NCBI RefSeq assembly: GCF_002994745.2
Contig: NC_037094.1
Span: 21,553,001-21,617,000 of the forward strand
DNA from: Rosa chinensis
Taxonomy: Eukaryota > Streptophyta > Magnoliopsida > Rosales > Rosaceae
Direction of reading: 5' to 3'
DNA length: 64,000 nucleotides
Both the position numbers and the translations under genes were made by a program. The notes under the pieces are model-generated. The model did not search any database, was not told the DNA's origin, and saw only the letters and a program-made list of their open reading frames with translations. Each line of letters opens with the position of its first letter. Position 1 is the first letter of the stretch. Shown here piece by piece: positions 1 to 12,026 of the stretch.

Positions 1-402
1 ACGAGTACCCTCCCTCCTCTCCAGCTGGAGATCCCAATCAAATTGATCGAGATCTGGCCAGAGAGGGGAAGGAAGTGGGGAAACTGGTTTCGGGGGGTTT
101 GTTTAGAGAGAGAGAGAGGAAAAAAGTAGGGTTTCGAGGAAAAAGGTAGGATTATTTGAGGAATTTGAGTGAGGTTTAGTGAGTAAATTTAATATTTGAA
201 AATTTAATAGGAGGTGTAAAAATCATAGGAGGTCAAGTGAGTAAATTTAGATGTCCCAATAGAAAAACTCTAACAAATTTGTCATGCTTGAAAATTTAGA
301 GTTGGATCAAGTGCAAATTCTAAGGATGTTTTTTTAACGATTCTAAACCACGGTTTTGTTAAATATTTAAATCTAAGCTTCAGCAATGAAAAAGATCAAA
401 TT
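1..402. other. left flank without a recognisable gene; CT-rich leader-like stretch on the - strand
   Basis: No convincing coding region is visible. Read on the - strand, bases 1-180 are pyrimidine-rich (a GA run on + at about 108-122) and look like the 5' leader of a plant gene that would lie off the left edge. No ATG is seen in the last 60 bases toward that edge. The rest is AT-rich. This reading is weak. Confidence 0.25.
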
Positions 403-609
403 TGTTGTAAATATTAATTCTTATGTGGCTGTCCACGTTATTAGTCAGGGACCTACATGTAATATCTTAATAGTCTGAACATTTATCATGTAAACCCTAC
501 CTCTATATGAGGGAGGCATCTGAGACTGAATAATGGACTTCTCTATTTTCCCCTCATCTCTCTTTATACATTCCTTACTCTCTACAACGTAAGTCAATAT
601 TTTATAACA
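403..609 (+). repeat. 5' LTR of Copia-A
   Basis: A 207-bp direct repeat of 6775-6981, beginning TG and ending CA. It contains a CTCTATATGAGGGAGG stretch that may be the TATA/start region, and a CT-rich 3' end. Mismatches to the 3' LTR are almost all transitions. Confidence 0.96.
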
Positions 610-625
610 CGTTATCAGCACGCTC
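610..625 (+). other. candidate primer-binding site of Copia-A
   Basis: The bases right after the 5' LTR read CGTTATCAGCACGCTC. This lacks the usual TGGTATCAGAGC complement of initiator tRNA-Met but keeps TATCAG. The related Copia-D has CCTTATCAGCATG in the same place, so the motif is conserved in this family. The tRNA that would prime it cannot be settled here. Confidence 0.45.
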
Positions 626-1289
626 TATTCTTTTCTTTAATACTCTATGATGATCCATGAGTCCTTATGGTGCAACTCTGTTGCTTCTAACCATTACTCA
701 AGATCTATGAGTCTTATACTTCAATTTACTTTTTGCAGCAATTTTTTTATTGGCAAGCATGCGTCAATGGTTTCTCTTCTGTTTGCTAACTATGGGCCAT
801 GATCCCTAACTGCACTTTGCTTCTATATATACATATATATATATATATATAGTTTAATATGATCTCTAATCGCACTTTAATATATATATATATATATATG
901 TATCTATATATATATATATATGTATCTATATGGTATATGTTGTTAACATAATGGATATATTTTTGCTGTTTCATTCCCTATCGCATATCTGATATTTATT
1001 TAATTAAATTTATCTTATATGTTTTATCAATTAAGCATACTTAATATTCATAATACAAGTGAACCTGAAGTTTCACTACTGCTACTTGAGCTAGAAGTTT
1101 CGAGTACATATCTGTTTGAACCCGAAGTTCAAAAATACGGAATTTTAGAACCTGAAGTTCTAATCATAAGTACATGAACCTGAAGCTTCGTGCATATAAT
1201 TGCGATCCAATATTCACTTTATTTTTTCGAACCTGAAGTTTCGATATTGATTACTTCTTTGTTAAGAACCTGTGGTTCTAACACTATAT

Positions 1290-2372
1290 ATGGATCCTAA
1301 CATACCTCATCTTCATTGTGGCTGGAAGATGACGAATTTGGCAAAATTGGATTTTGTCGCCCTTGACATCTCTGGCAAGAACTACCTGTCTTGGGCCCTT
1401 GATGCCAAGATTCATCTCGAAGCCCAAAACCTTGGGCCTACAATCAAGGAAGGAAACTCAGCGTCCCCGCAGAATAAAGCTAAGGCTATGATTTTTCTTT
1501 TCCACCATCTTCATCAGGGATTGAAGGACGAGTACTTAACTGTCAAAGACCCACTTGAGCTATGGACAGGTTTGGCAGATAGGTTCACTCACCAAAAGAC
1601 TGTTGTGCTCCCTAGAGCACGTTATGAATGGACACATCTGCGCCTTCAAGATTACAGTTCTGTGATACATTATAATTCTGGCATGTTCAGAATCACCTCC
1701 CAAATGAATCTTTGTGGAGAAACTGTAACTCAGGCCATGATGCTTGAAAAGACCTTCTCCACTTTTCATGCCTCAAATATGGTCTTACAGCAGCAATACC
1801 GAGAAAGAGGATTCACCAAATATTCTGATCTCATCTCATGTCTTTTGGTGGCTGAGCAAAACAATGAGCTCTTAATGAAGAACCATTAGTCTCGCCCTAC
1901 AGGATCACAACCATTCCCTGAAGCGAATGCTACTTTTACTAGTGGTCATGGCAATAGACGTGGTGGAAGGCATGGCAAAGCCCGTAACCGTGGTCATAGA
2001 CGTGGTCAGGGTCGACAAAATGGTCAAGCTCGTGGGGGCTACAACCAGCAGTTGGGCCCAAGGAACAATGCCAAGATTACTAAAGGAAATGGTCAGATGA
2101 TCAAACCTCATAAAAATGAAGACAGTGTTTGTCTTAGATGTGGTGGTAAAGGCCATTGGGCTCGCACCTGTCGTGCAGAAGACTATTTGGTGGCACTCTA
2201 CAAAGCTTCCTTGAAAAAGAAAAATGTGGAGACAAACTACATTGACCACTCTGACCCTTGGGATTCATCTGAGCCTATGGACATTACTCCGCTTGATGTC
2301 TCAAATTTTTTTGCGAACAATGGAAGCAATTTTGATGATATGACCAGTGGTGGAATTCTTGACGACAACTAG
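1290..2372 (+). pseudogene. gag: Copia-A gag (nucleocapsid/capsid), one premature stop
   Basis: This encodes the structural Gag protein that packages the element RNA into virus-like particles. The ATG at 1290 (MDPNIPHL) or the one at 1329 (MTNLAKLDF) is a likelier start than the upstream GTG in the same frame. The N-terminal part has the copia Gag pattern KLDFVALDISGKNYLSW and later DEYLTVKDPLELW. The frame runs on through a Gly/Arg/His-rich basic stretch to a CCHC zinc knuckle (CLRCGGKGHWARTC, about 2130-2172) and stops at 2370-2372. It is broken once, by TAG at 1887-1889, probably CAG (Gln) originally. Both sides of that stop are in the same frame. Confidence 0.9.
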
Positions 2373-3110
2373 TTGTCAGCCTATGTTTAGGCATTTTTCC
2401 CATTATGTTTTTCTTGCATTAGTCATTTTTCCCTTTTGTTTTTAGTCTCTAGCTAGTTTGGAAGTTTTTTCATTAATTTGTTTTTCCCTCTAGTTTGGAA
2501 GTTCCATAAAAGAAGAATGTTTCTATTCTATTATATATATTTTCCTGAACATTTTGATTTACCATGTTTTTTTATGACCATTACTCCTACTGGTATATAA
2601 TTATGGTTCGTTAGAAGTTCCCCAGTTTTTTGGTCTAGCTCAAAAGTTCTTGCTCAGACGTGCATGCATGCACGCATGAATTCATCATAGATATTCTTTT
2701 TAACGTTTTTCAGAGTAGACTACATGAGGTAGTAATGCAACATGTAGATAAAGAATAATGAAACTAACTTGTGCATGGAATGATTACGTACTTATTTTTG
2801 TGCAAAGAATATCACCATTAATTATCAGTTTATCACAAGTAGATATATCAATGACTTTATGTGATTGATTAGACTCTGAATGTCTTGCAACTAGTTATCG
2901 GTAGGAGGTTGTATTCAAAACTACTTCTAACTAGTCTTCCTTGTTTATTATTATTATTTTTTAAACTTCCGTTTGAAAAAAGAGAAAAAGTTTGGTGCCC
3001 GACTCAATGACTAAATTATTTTATCAATAAGAATATAAACAACTATATTTAAATACAATATTATGCCTTAGTCATATTGATTAATTGTTATTATTTCCTT
3101 TTATGAAGGC
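2373..3110 (+). other. Copia-A spacer between gag and pol, no open frame
   Basis: These 738 bases have no sustained reading frame. They are T-rich near the start (runs of TTTTTCCC, CTTTTGTTTTT) and AT-rich later. Pol resumes at 3111 after TTATTTCCTTTTATGAAG, a pyrimidine-rich stretch that could be a splice acceptor. The spacer may be an intron of the family or an old insertion; I see no terminal repeats or TSD that would prove insertion. Confidence 0.6.
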
Positions 3111-4580
3111 ATGGAAAGAGATTTCGGATGCTCTCAAGTTATGAAGGATGGAGAAGATATATGTCTTACTGACAGTGCCACCACACATACAATCCTTCGC
3201 GATTGGGTTTATTTCTCCACTTTAACACCTTCTAAAGCCAATGTGACTACTATCTCAGGTCCTGCAGACCTGATTGAAGGCTCCGGAAGAGGCCACATTA
3301 GGCTACCCAATGGAACTCAATTGTCCATTCAAGAGGCTTTATACTTTTCGAGATATAGAAGAAATCTCCTTAGTTTTAGAGATATCCGTTTAAATGGATA
3401 TCACATTGAGACCACAAATGATAATCATGTGGAATATCTTTGCATTACATCCAATGAAAACTGCCAAAAGCAGATATTGGAAAAATTAGTTGCCCTATCA
3501 TTTGGGTTGTATTACACAACCATTCAACCAATTGAGGCATACCATGTTGTGAACCAGCAGTTCAAAAATCAACATACATTTATGCTTTGGCATGACCGTT
3601 TGGGTCACCCTAGATCCACCATGATGCGTAGGATCATTACAAATTCCAATGGACATCCATTGATGACTAAACATATTGTTTTGCCAAGCAACCCTTGCAA
3701 AGCCTGCTTACAAGGGAAATTGGTGGCTAAACCATCTTATGCAAAGATAGATATCGAATCCCCATCTTTTCTACAAAGAATTCAAGGAGACATTTGTGGA
3801 TCTATTGACCCATCTTGTGGACCATTTCGATATTTTATGGTCCTAGTTGATGCATCTACAAGATGGTCACATGTTTGCCTCTTGTTTACCCGTAATGTGG
3901 CATTTACCAAACTACTTGCTCAGATAATTAAATTACGAGCTCAATTCCCGGACTACTCTGTCAAGTCCATTCGTTTAGACAATGGTGGTGAATTTACATC
4001 TCAAACGTTTGATGATTATTGCATGTCTATGGGAATTGAAATTGAACATTCGGTTCCTCATGTTCATACACAAAATGGTTTGGCAGAAGCTCTTATTAAG
4101 AGACTTCAAATAATAGCTCGCACTTTGCTAATGAAGACAAATATGCCAGTTTCTGCATGGGGACATGCAATTTTGCGTGCAGCAGCTTTAATTTGATTGA
4201 GGCCCATAGCCAACCATCAATATTCCCCGTTACAACTTGTTTCTGGGAGCCAGCCAAATATCTCCCATCTTTGAACATTTGGTTGTGCTGTTTATGTGCC
4301 TATTGCACCGCCACAAGGTATAAAAATGGGCCCTCAACGTCGATTGGGAATCTACATTAGTTTTGATTCACCATCCATTATTCGGTATTTAGAACCGATG
4401 ACGGGTGATACCTTCACTGCACGGTTTTCAGATTGCCATTTTGATGAGACAATATTCCCTCCGTTAGGGGGAGATAAGACTGTTCCAAATGAACGTCGTG
4501 AATTAATGTGGACTGTACCCACTATCAGCAAAAGTGACAAGATCACATATCCCAGCAATAAATGCACCGGCAAGAATTAA
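3111..4580 (+). pseudogene. pol: Copia-A pol, protease and integrase part, with nonsense codons
   Basis: The N-terminal part holds the aspartic protease motif DSATTHT (about 3168). Next come the pre-integrase zinc-binding segment HDRLGHP with CKACLQGK, and an integrase core with GDICG, VDASTRW and RLDNGGEF. The usual PQQNGVAER is degraded to HTQNGLAEA. In-frame TGA codons at 4194-4196 and 4272-4274 both fit CGA-to-TGA changes, since the protein similarity continues across them (TFGCAVYVP, then FSDCHFDETIFPPLGG). Small indels around 4560-4600 disturb the frame before the linker to reverse transcriptase. The product would have cleaved Gag-Pol and inserted element cDNA; it is now dead. Confidence 0.92.
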
Positions 4581-4601
4581 TGTCCAAATTGACAATCTAA
4601 T

Positions 4602-6631
4602 GTGGCGGCCAATGAGCCATCTGTTGCACGCCTGAAGCGTGGCAGACCTATAGGTTCAAAAGATTCAGTTCCCAGAAAGAGGAAATCAAAGGCACATCTG
4701 AATCCAAATGAAATCGCCCCTGAAGAGAATATTGGGCAAGACATTAATGTCCGATCCACAATTCATGATTCTGTGACTACAGAAGAGGAAAATGACATCG
4801 GTGAGACACTAGCCGATGAAGAGGCTCAGGTACCTGAAAATAAGGAAATTTTTGTAAACTATGTGTACACGAATGAGTTGTGGGATCGTAGAGATATGAT
4901 CATAGACAATATATTCTCATTTGCAGTAGCTACTGAAATAATAAAAGGCGATGACATTGATCTCGCTCTGTTAATGAATGTAGACAGAGACATGACTGGC
5001 TCAAATGGAAAGATGCAATCCAAACTGAATTAAATTCTCTAGAAAAACGCAGTGTTTTTGGACCTGTTGTCCAAACACCACCCAATGTCAAACCGGTTGG
5101 ATATAAATGGGTATTTGTGAGAAAGCGTAATGAGAAAAATGAGATTGCAAGATATAAGGCGCGACTTGTTGCGCAAGGTTTTTCACAAAGGCCTGGGATA
5201 GATTATGAGGAAACATATTCTCCCGTAATAGATGCTATCACATTCCGCTATCTAATAAGTTTAGTAGTTTCGGAAAAACTTGATATGCGACTTATGGATG
5301 TTGTTACTGCATACCTATATGATGAGTTAGATACTGATATCTACATGAAAGTCCCAGAAGGACTTAGGTTGCCTGAAGCAACTACAAAACCACGCAATAT
5401 GTACTCAATCAAACTGAGACAATCCTTATATGGATTGAAGCAATCTGGACGAATGTGGTACAACCGCCTCAGTGAGTATCTACTTAAGGAAGGATATGTC
5501 AATGATCCTATATGTCCATGCGTGTTCATTAAGAAATCAAATTCTGGTTTTGCAATAGTCGCAGTTTATGTCGATGACATGAATCTGATTGTAAGTTCTT
5601 CAGAACTTGGAAAAACTGCTGAATATTTAAAGAAAGAATTTGAAATGAAAGACCTTGGAAAAACAAGGTATTGCCTTGGGCTGCAGATTGAGCATTTGGA
5701 TAGTGGGATTCTTGTCCATCAATCTGCTTATACCGAAATTTTTTTGAAGAGATTTGGTATGGAAAAGGCTCACCCACTGAGTACCCCAATGGTTGTTCGG
5801 AGTCTTGACACTATGAAAGATCCATTTCGTCCAAGATGACGAAATTATCCTTGGTCCAGAAGTACCATATCTTAGTGCTATTGTGCCCTACTTTATTTGG
5901 CACAATGTACAAGACCAGACATTACATTTGCAGTTAGTGTGTTGGCAAGATATAGCTCTGCTCCAACATCACACCATTGGAAAGGCATAAAAGACATTTT
6001 ACACTACCTTCGTGGTACAACAGATATGAGTTTATTCTATACAAATAAATCTGTTGATAATCCCACGATTGTTGGATATGCTGACGCAGGATATCTCTCT
6101 GATCCGCATAGAGGCCGCTCTCAAACGGGATATGTTTTTACTTGTGGAGACACGACAATTTCATGGCGATCATCCAAGCAAACACTCGTGGCAACTTCCT
6201 CTACTCATTTAGAAATAATTGCATTATATGAAGCTGGCCAAGAATGTTTTTGGTTAAGATCCATGATTCACCACATTCGAAGCACTTGTGATTTACCTTC
6301 AGTAACTGACAAACCAACAGTCATGTATGAAGACAATGCTGCTTGTATTGCTCAGATTAAAGAAGGATTCATCAAAGGTGACAAGACTAACCATATCGCA
6401 CCAAAGTTCTTTCACACTCATGAGCTTCAAAAGAATCAAGAAATTGCAGTGAAGCAAATTCGATCCGATGAAAACTTGGCTGATTTATTCACCAAATCTC
6501 TACCTAAGTGTACTTTCCAGAAGTTAGTGGAAAGGATTGGATTGAGACGACTCTCGAAGCTATCAAGCGATACATGCAAAGATCAGGGGGAGATTTCAAT
6601 CAGGGGGAGCATCAAGAAACATGCTACCTAG
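4602..6631 (+). pseudogene. pol: Copia-A pol, linker, reverse transcriptase and RNase H, frameshifted
   Basis: The linker (KRGRPIGSKDS, about 4630) leads into reverse transcriptase. The frame changes near 4990, before WKDAIQTELNSL and KPVGYKWVF. From 5117 the RT is open: RYKARLVAQGFSQ, the catalytic YVDD box near 5567 and SLYGLKQSGRMWYNRL. A TGA at 5837-5839 and indels up to about 5893 separate it from RNase H, which resumes as CTRPDITFAVSVLARY. RNase H shows YADAGY, SWRSSKQTLVATSS, YEDNAACIAQ and LADLFTKSLP and ends at 6629-6631. The role would be cDNA synthesis and removal of template RNA. Confidence 0.92.
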
Positions 6632-6763
6632 GACATATGCGCGTTGTGCTCTTTTTGTTCTTCGACCAGGGTTATTTTTATCCCACTGGGTTTTTGTTAC
6701 CTGGCAAGGTTTTTAACGAGGCAACAGTAAGCGCGTCCAACACCATCATCAATTGGTGGACAT

Positions 6764-6774
6764 CCAAGGAGGAG
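6764..6774 (+). other. polypurine tract of Copia-A
   Basis: CCAAGGAGGAG lies directly against the 3' LTR and fits the plus-strand primer site. Copia-D has CCAAGGGAGAG in the same context (GTGGACATCCAAGG). Extra purine runs AGGGGGAG occur at about 6584-6610. Confidence 0.75.
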
Positions 6775-6981
6775 TGTTGTAAATATTAATTCTTATGTGG
6801 TTGCCCACGTTATTAGTTAGGGACCTACATGTAATATCTTAATAGTCTGAACATTTATCATGTAAACCCTACCTCTATATAAGAGAGGCCTCTGAGACTG
6901 AATAATGGACTTCTCTATTTTCCCCTCATCTCTCTTTATACATTTCTTACTCTCTACAACGTAAGTCAATATTTTATAACA
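6775..6981 (+). repeat. 3' LTR of Copia-A
   Basis: A 207-bp repeat of 403-609, TGTTGTAAAT to TATAACA, followed by the AAATT duplication. Confidence 0.96.
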
Positions 6982-6986
6982 AAATT

Positions 6987-7821
6987 ATAATTCTTTGTTG
7001 TGTTATAAAAGAAAGCATAATGACCAAAGACAAAAAAAATGCCATGTCATAATCCGATAATTGTGCATGACCTGTAACTTCATGTATTAGTTCACTTGTT
7101 ACTTAACAAGAGGTACCAAGTCATTGTCACGTGGAAATTTTTATGAGCTGGTATGCTGGTACCGTGTGGGGTGAAGTAATAAATTACGAGTTTATAAATA
7201 CCAAAGACAACTACATGACTAATTCAGTTATATGGAGCCCTTCTGATGATGACCATTAAAATGAGGACTAGTTGATGACTTTTTTGTGAGATTCATTTTT
7301 CTATCATATTTCTCAATTCAACAATTAAATGTATAAATATTTATATATAGATCATTTATGCAATTTTTCAATCAAATTAAAAATCGTTAAGTTATTCATA
7401 ATCGTAATTTGTCAGTTATGGACATAAACGATTTGTGTTTGACAGATTTGATTCATCCATTGATTTGATCTAGTTTTGTGCCTTATCGATTAGCAATTTA
7501 GAAGAAAATTTTCAGAAGTGATCTACTCATGCATACAAAAACATTTAACGGTTGATTTGATATAATGTAATTAAAAAGTGGGTCTCCCCAACCATTTATT
7601 AGACACTAGTCTTCATTTTAGTGGTCCTTCTTAGGAAGGTTCCCTACAATTATACCCTCTCATGTTCTTGTCTAACTTTTAATTCGCTTTGGAACACAAC
7701 CTCCGGTTCAAGTTCCAATCACTGATATGGATGTAGACAGGGCAGTGTCTTCTCCACCAGAAATTACAAACCTGACCCTTAGCCCAAGTATTGTATTTTC
7801 AACCTCTACCAATTAACCAAT
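6987..7821. other. intergenic stretch, nothing recognised
   Basis: AT-rich DNA between Copia-A and the LINE-like insertion. I see no reading frame with family features, no terminal repeats and no RNA gene. Confidence 0.6.
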
Positions 7822-7834
7822 TCTATCATACACT

Positions 7835-8774
7835 AACAATTATCAATTCTTGTATATCAACTTGAAAGAAGGTCCCTTTCTCTTTGAGAAAACCCTAAGG
7901 AGGCGGCTTCTAAACTTCCCCAACACTCTCGTCCGGCGGCGGTCTCGGCCTAGGCCGGCCTTTTGACCATGCTGAAGCCACATGGCTTTGCTGCCGGGCA
8001 GAATTTGATTGATTGCTTGAGTAGCTCTTGGATTGGAATGGCTGGATTACGATTTTTTTTGCAGGGTTGTTCTAGGCAGCGATTCTGGTGGCTGCCTCTA
8101 TATTCCGGTAGCCGTGTTGCCCAAGATCGGAGGAACTCGTTTTGACATCGTCGGTTCGAAGGGGGCGGGGGCCATGGTGTTGTTGGAATGGGCAATATGG
8201 TTTTAGGGCGCAGGATGGGTCGTAGCGACGATGTCTGGCCGATAGGGGTCACGACGGCGTGGTCCAGATGTCATCAAGGAGGCATATCGATGCATCAGAG
8301 GCTTCTGGTACGGCGATGGTTTGCTGGGGTCATGTCAAGGCTGCCTTAATGGGCCTTGGTTAGGTCACTCCTCTTTGGGCTGCCCGTTAGGCTCCTATGG
8401 TGGGCTGGGGTGTTTGCCCTAGACCCATCCCTATGTTTTAGTTTTGTTTATTTACAATAAATTCCTTGTCTTTTGGAAGATCTCGGAGGGCAAAGAGACA
8501 TTTTAAGGTATTTTATTTTTAGCCTACAAAATAATAGTTGATTGTATACATCTAGGTGCAAAGTTCTTTGGTGTACCGTAATCGAGCGCATTGGTACCGG
8601 GAACTCTGTCTGCTATTATTATAGTTTAGAATTTTGTTAATCTGCTAGGCTCCTTCATAAAGGAGTAGAATTATTTTCAAGTTTAATGGCACCTATCACC
8701 CTTGGTGGGATCTATATATCATGCTATTCTGTCTTGTGTGTTGCTATGAATGAAATTGTTTATTAAAAAAAAAA
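7835..8774 (+). mobile_element. LINE-like non-LTR insertion, short and apparently non-coding
   Basis: A near-perfect 13-bp target-site duplication flanks it: TCTATCATACACT (7822-7834) and TCTATCAAACACT (8775-8787). The 3' end is AATGAAATTGTTTATT followed by an A run at 8765-8774, the normal tail of plant L1-type LINEs. The 5' part has AAAACCCTAAGGAGG and a GC-rich segment near 7930-7960, typical of LINE leaders. At 940 bp it has no ORF2 (endonuclease or reverse transcriptase). It is therefore an internally deleted LINE or a non-autonomous element mobilised in trans. Confidence 0.65.
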
Positions 8775-8787
8775 TCTATCAAACACT

Positions 8788-9552
8788 GAGTAGTTAAGGA
8801 TTCGTATGGCAATGTGGTTTAGAATCTGAGGAAAACCTGGGCTCTCTTGGCCTCGATGCCCAGAATCACAAAAATAAATTTTGAAATTTGAATCCCAAAT
8901 CAAAACAGGTGATATTGCTAATATGGGCACCATTTTGATCTATTGTATCAATTTATATTATTCGAATTTCCATATGATCGTAAATTTTGCTTTGGTGAAA
9001 CTGAACTGCAACTGTTGAATCTTTCTGCCTTGCCAAGATGAGAGAAGTCTCTCACTGCAATGAGATTTTCATCAAATTCTTAAAAAAAAAAAATTAAAAA
9101 AAAAAAGAATTTCATTGGATATTATAGATAAAGAAAACTAGTGAACTAAAGAAAATTTCAATTATCCAACCAGGTTTTTGGATTTGTTGAGGCAAATATG
9201 AGAAGAAGAAGAAAAAGAAGAGGCCCACTGACGGAAGGAAACAAGAAAAAGAACGTCAGCTTGTATTGAAAACACAACTTTTAGGTAATTAAGACACAGC
9301 TGCTGACGTGGATGATTAAACAACCCTTGGATGTGAAACGAACGAATGAGATTAGAAGTCAAGGACAACTAAGGAGAGAGGCTAGCCAAGGAGAGGATCC
9401 TGACCATTTTGAGTTATAATGTTCAGTTATTCGTATACATTTTGAATAACCAAAAAGAGGCCATTTCATCATAGTAAATATAGAGCATTATAAATGGTTA
9501 AAACATCATATCAAGTCAATGAATAGCTTGAGAAGATGATTGTTTTATCATA
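8788..9552. other. intergenic stretch, nothing recognised
   Basis: AT-rich with A runs near 9080-9105. No supported gene or repeat boundary. Confidence 0.55.
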
Positions 9553-9561
9553 TTAATTTTG

Positions 9562-9960
9562 CACAAATTTCATTTTACCTCCCTGATCTTTATATACTAA
9601 ATCACTTGTGTCTTTGTACTTTTTAATTTCATCACGCGTGTCTCTGTACTTTCAAATTTTAATTAATCTTGTCAAATTAATCCTTAGTTTTTTTGCCAAC
9701 TATTGTGTAATATATTTTGAGATTCTCGTCACTTACGATATAATTTTACATTCCACGTTAGTGAATCATTATCCCTGCTACAAGGGAGCCCAATAGATGC
9801 ATTTTTTTTTTATTTACAAAACAATTGACAAAAAAACTAACAATTTGACAAGATTGATTAAATTGGAGTACATAAGGATACATATGTGCTGAAATTAAAA
9901 GTTCATAGGCACAACTGACTTAAGGTGTAAAAAGTTAGGAAGGTAAAATAAAATTAGTCC
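9562..9960. mobile_element. foldback MULE-type MITE
   Basis: Two long terminal inverted repeats of about 130 bp face each other. The left arm has TTTCATTTTACCTCCCTGA and the right arm ends in AGGAAGGTAAAATAAAATTAGT. A direct repeat TTAATTTT flanks both ends (9553-9560 and 9961-9968), close to the 9-bp duplication of Mutator-like elements. There is no coding capacity. Confidence 0.75.
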
Positions 9961-10078
9961 TTAATTTTTTAAGATGATATCATAGTTTGGTAAAACCTAA
10001 TTAATTTCACCTTTCGCTGCTTTATATATCCAGATATATGTGCTACATTGGACACAGGACCTAATAATTATGAACGTT

Positions 10079-10552
10079 TGTAAAAACTATATACATGCTC
10101 ACAACATATGCACATAATCATAAAAGAACTAAAGCTTACCTTCAGCAATCATAGGCATGGATTCCATCTCTGCAGCTGCAAACACGATCACTGAATATGG
10201 TCTTCTGTTACTTACCAACTTGCTTCTCAATGGACAGAACAACATGCAAAACGTGGTAGTAATCAGGGACCAATTCATCTGTATATATATGAGACTTAAA
10301 CCTCAAGAAGTTTCCCATTAAAGCATTCCTTGTCGGTTTAGGTTTCATTGTTAGATTTCTAATGTATCACAATCTTGTAGCCTTTCTTGTAGACTAAGCA
10401 ATGGATTACTATCCTTAATGAATTGATACACTGCTTCATTAAGTTACTAGTATTGATTCACAGTTTTGTATCCATGTTAAACTAGGTTTGACATTTAGCT
10501 AATCATCAATTACTTTATGATGATATGTGTTAAGTCCATATTTGATCTAACA
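10079..10552 (-). repeat. 3' LTR of Copia-B
   Basis: A 474-bp repeat of 16659-17137, five bases shorter because of small indels in an AT stretch and a T run. Confidence 0.96.
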
Positions 10553-10554
10553 AT

Positions 10555-10568
10555 CGCCCCCTTGGACT
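10555..10568 (-). other. polypurine tract of Copia-B
   Basis: On the - strand GTCCAAGGGGGCGAT abuts the 3' LTR (10079-10552). Copia-E has GTCCAAGTGGGAGAT in the same position. Confidence 0.7.
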
Positions 10569-11155
10569 CACACATATCATACTCGATGATTTGCACCAGA
10601 GAACATCAAAACCTACTTAACTTACTGAAGTGCGCGCCAGATGACAAACTCAAATCGAAAATCCATTCCAACATAGTCAGATCACAGTTACTTATGCAAA
10701 GCAAGAAACAGTATACATTTTAACAAAAATGCAGAGTTTCAAAACCACAAACACAAGCTCCTGCAATCCACATATGTCAAACCAGAAGTGATACAATATA
10801 TGTTAATGTGTATCAACAAGTAAACATATATTAGGTCCTACTTTATGTTTCTAAAACCAGAAACGCAAGCAAATTTACTGAACACTGATGGCTTAAAATT
10901 ATTGCTTGAACCCTACATGATTTAAGCCATCTGATAGCAAGTATGATATTCAAAACAAGATGATAATTTCCAAAACAAAACAATAAAGCTGCAGCAAAAT
11001 CATAACTGGAAATACCTCAAAATTTTAAGGATAATAGAAACTGTCATTACAAATAAGTTGTGATAAACAAAAAATAAAAGATCACAACTAAAACACAAGA
11101 ACTCAAAAAGCCTTAGAATTTTAAATGCTCCAACTGGACTAACTCTCTACTGAAC

Positions 11156-11992
11156 CTAAGCATCTAAATTAGCTAAAATTCCAATGCTTGCTGTATGCTT
11201 CTGGAATGCAACCACTGACAATGCCTTGGTGAAAGGATCTGCTAGCTGTGAATTTGTGTCAATACTCAAAACAGCTATTTCACCATGCTTTACTCTTTCT
11301 CTAACACTGTAATACTTTAGATCAATATGCTTGGAATTATTTGACCTTTTACTGTTCTTGCTAAAGAAAATTGCAGCCTCATTGTCACAATAAATCATAA
11401 GTGTGCTAGCCACAATGTGACTCAATACTTTGGTTTGCATGAGAAAATTCCTAATCCAAAGTCCTTCACACACAGTTTCGTATACTGCAATAAATTCAGC
11501 TTGCATAGTAGAAGTTGAAACAAGAGTTTGCTTCAAGGTTTTCCAAGCAACAGCGCCTCCTGCAAGCATGAATACATATCCACAAGTCGACTTCTTGGAG
11601 TCTGGATAATTCCCTGCAAAATCCGAGTCTGAGAATCCAATGAGTTTCAGATCCTCCACTTGCCTATAAACTAGCATGTGACTTTTAGTTCTCTGCAGGT
11701 ATCTCAACACTTTCTTCCCAGCTACCCAATGTTCATGGCCTGGATTAAATTGGAATCTCGATAAAATCCCTACTGCAAAAGACAAGTCTGGCCTAGTGTA
11801 GACTTGTGCATACATGAAACTTCCTACAAGTCCAGCATAAGGTTTTGACTCCATATTTTCTTTCTCAACATCACTTTTGGGACTTTGCTTCTTAGTTAGC
11901 TTATCTCCTTTGGACATGGGGACTTCTCCAGCTGCACCCTTCTCCATACCAAATCTCTTTAGAATTTTGGTAACATAATTCTGTTGAGACAA
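11156..11992 (-). pseudogene. pol: Copia-B RT C-terminus and RNase H
   Basis: Open in a different frame from the upstream RT. It starts at SQQNYVTKILKRFGME and carries YTRPDLSFAVGILSRF, HWVAGKKVLRYLQRT and GFSDSDFAGN. The RNase H features are GGAVAWKTLKQTLVSTSTMQ, IYCDNEAAIFFSKNSKRS and LADPFTKALSV. The segment is intact to its natural stop, and only the upstream frameshift breaks it. Confidence 0.93.
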
Positions 11993-12026
11993 ACCAAGTA
12001 GTCTCTGTGCCCTATCTCTTTTAATC

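Larger units (their letters stand above)
403..6981 (+). mobile_element. Copia-A: full-length but decayed Ty1/copia LTR retrotransposon
   Basis: Two 207-bp LTRs starting TGTTGTAAAT and ending TATAACA bound the element, with a perfect 5-bp target-site duplication AAATT at 398-402 and 6982-6986. The internal order is gag, protease, integrase, reverse transcriptase, RNase H, which defines the copia superfamily. By eye the LTRs differ at about 7 of 207 positions. The coding region carries several stops and frameshifts, so this copy is not autonomous. Copia-D at 42962-45856 belongs to the same family: it shares the LTR tail, the PBS-like TTATCAGCA and the polypurine-tract context. Confidence 0.96.

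Noticed and set aside
786..974. Short - strand ORF over AT repeats
   Set aside because: It translates a TA microsatellite (Tyr-Ile strings) with no protein features; it lies in the Copia-A leader.
7950..8252. ORFs on both strands in the GC-rich segment near 8 kb
   Set aside because: No domain or codon-like pattern; they sit within a LINE-like insertion and reflect high GC.
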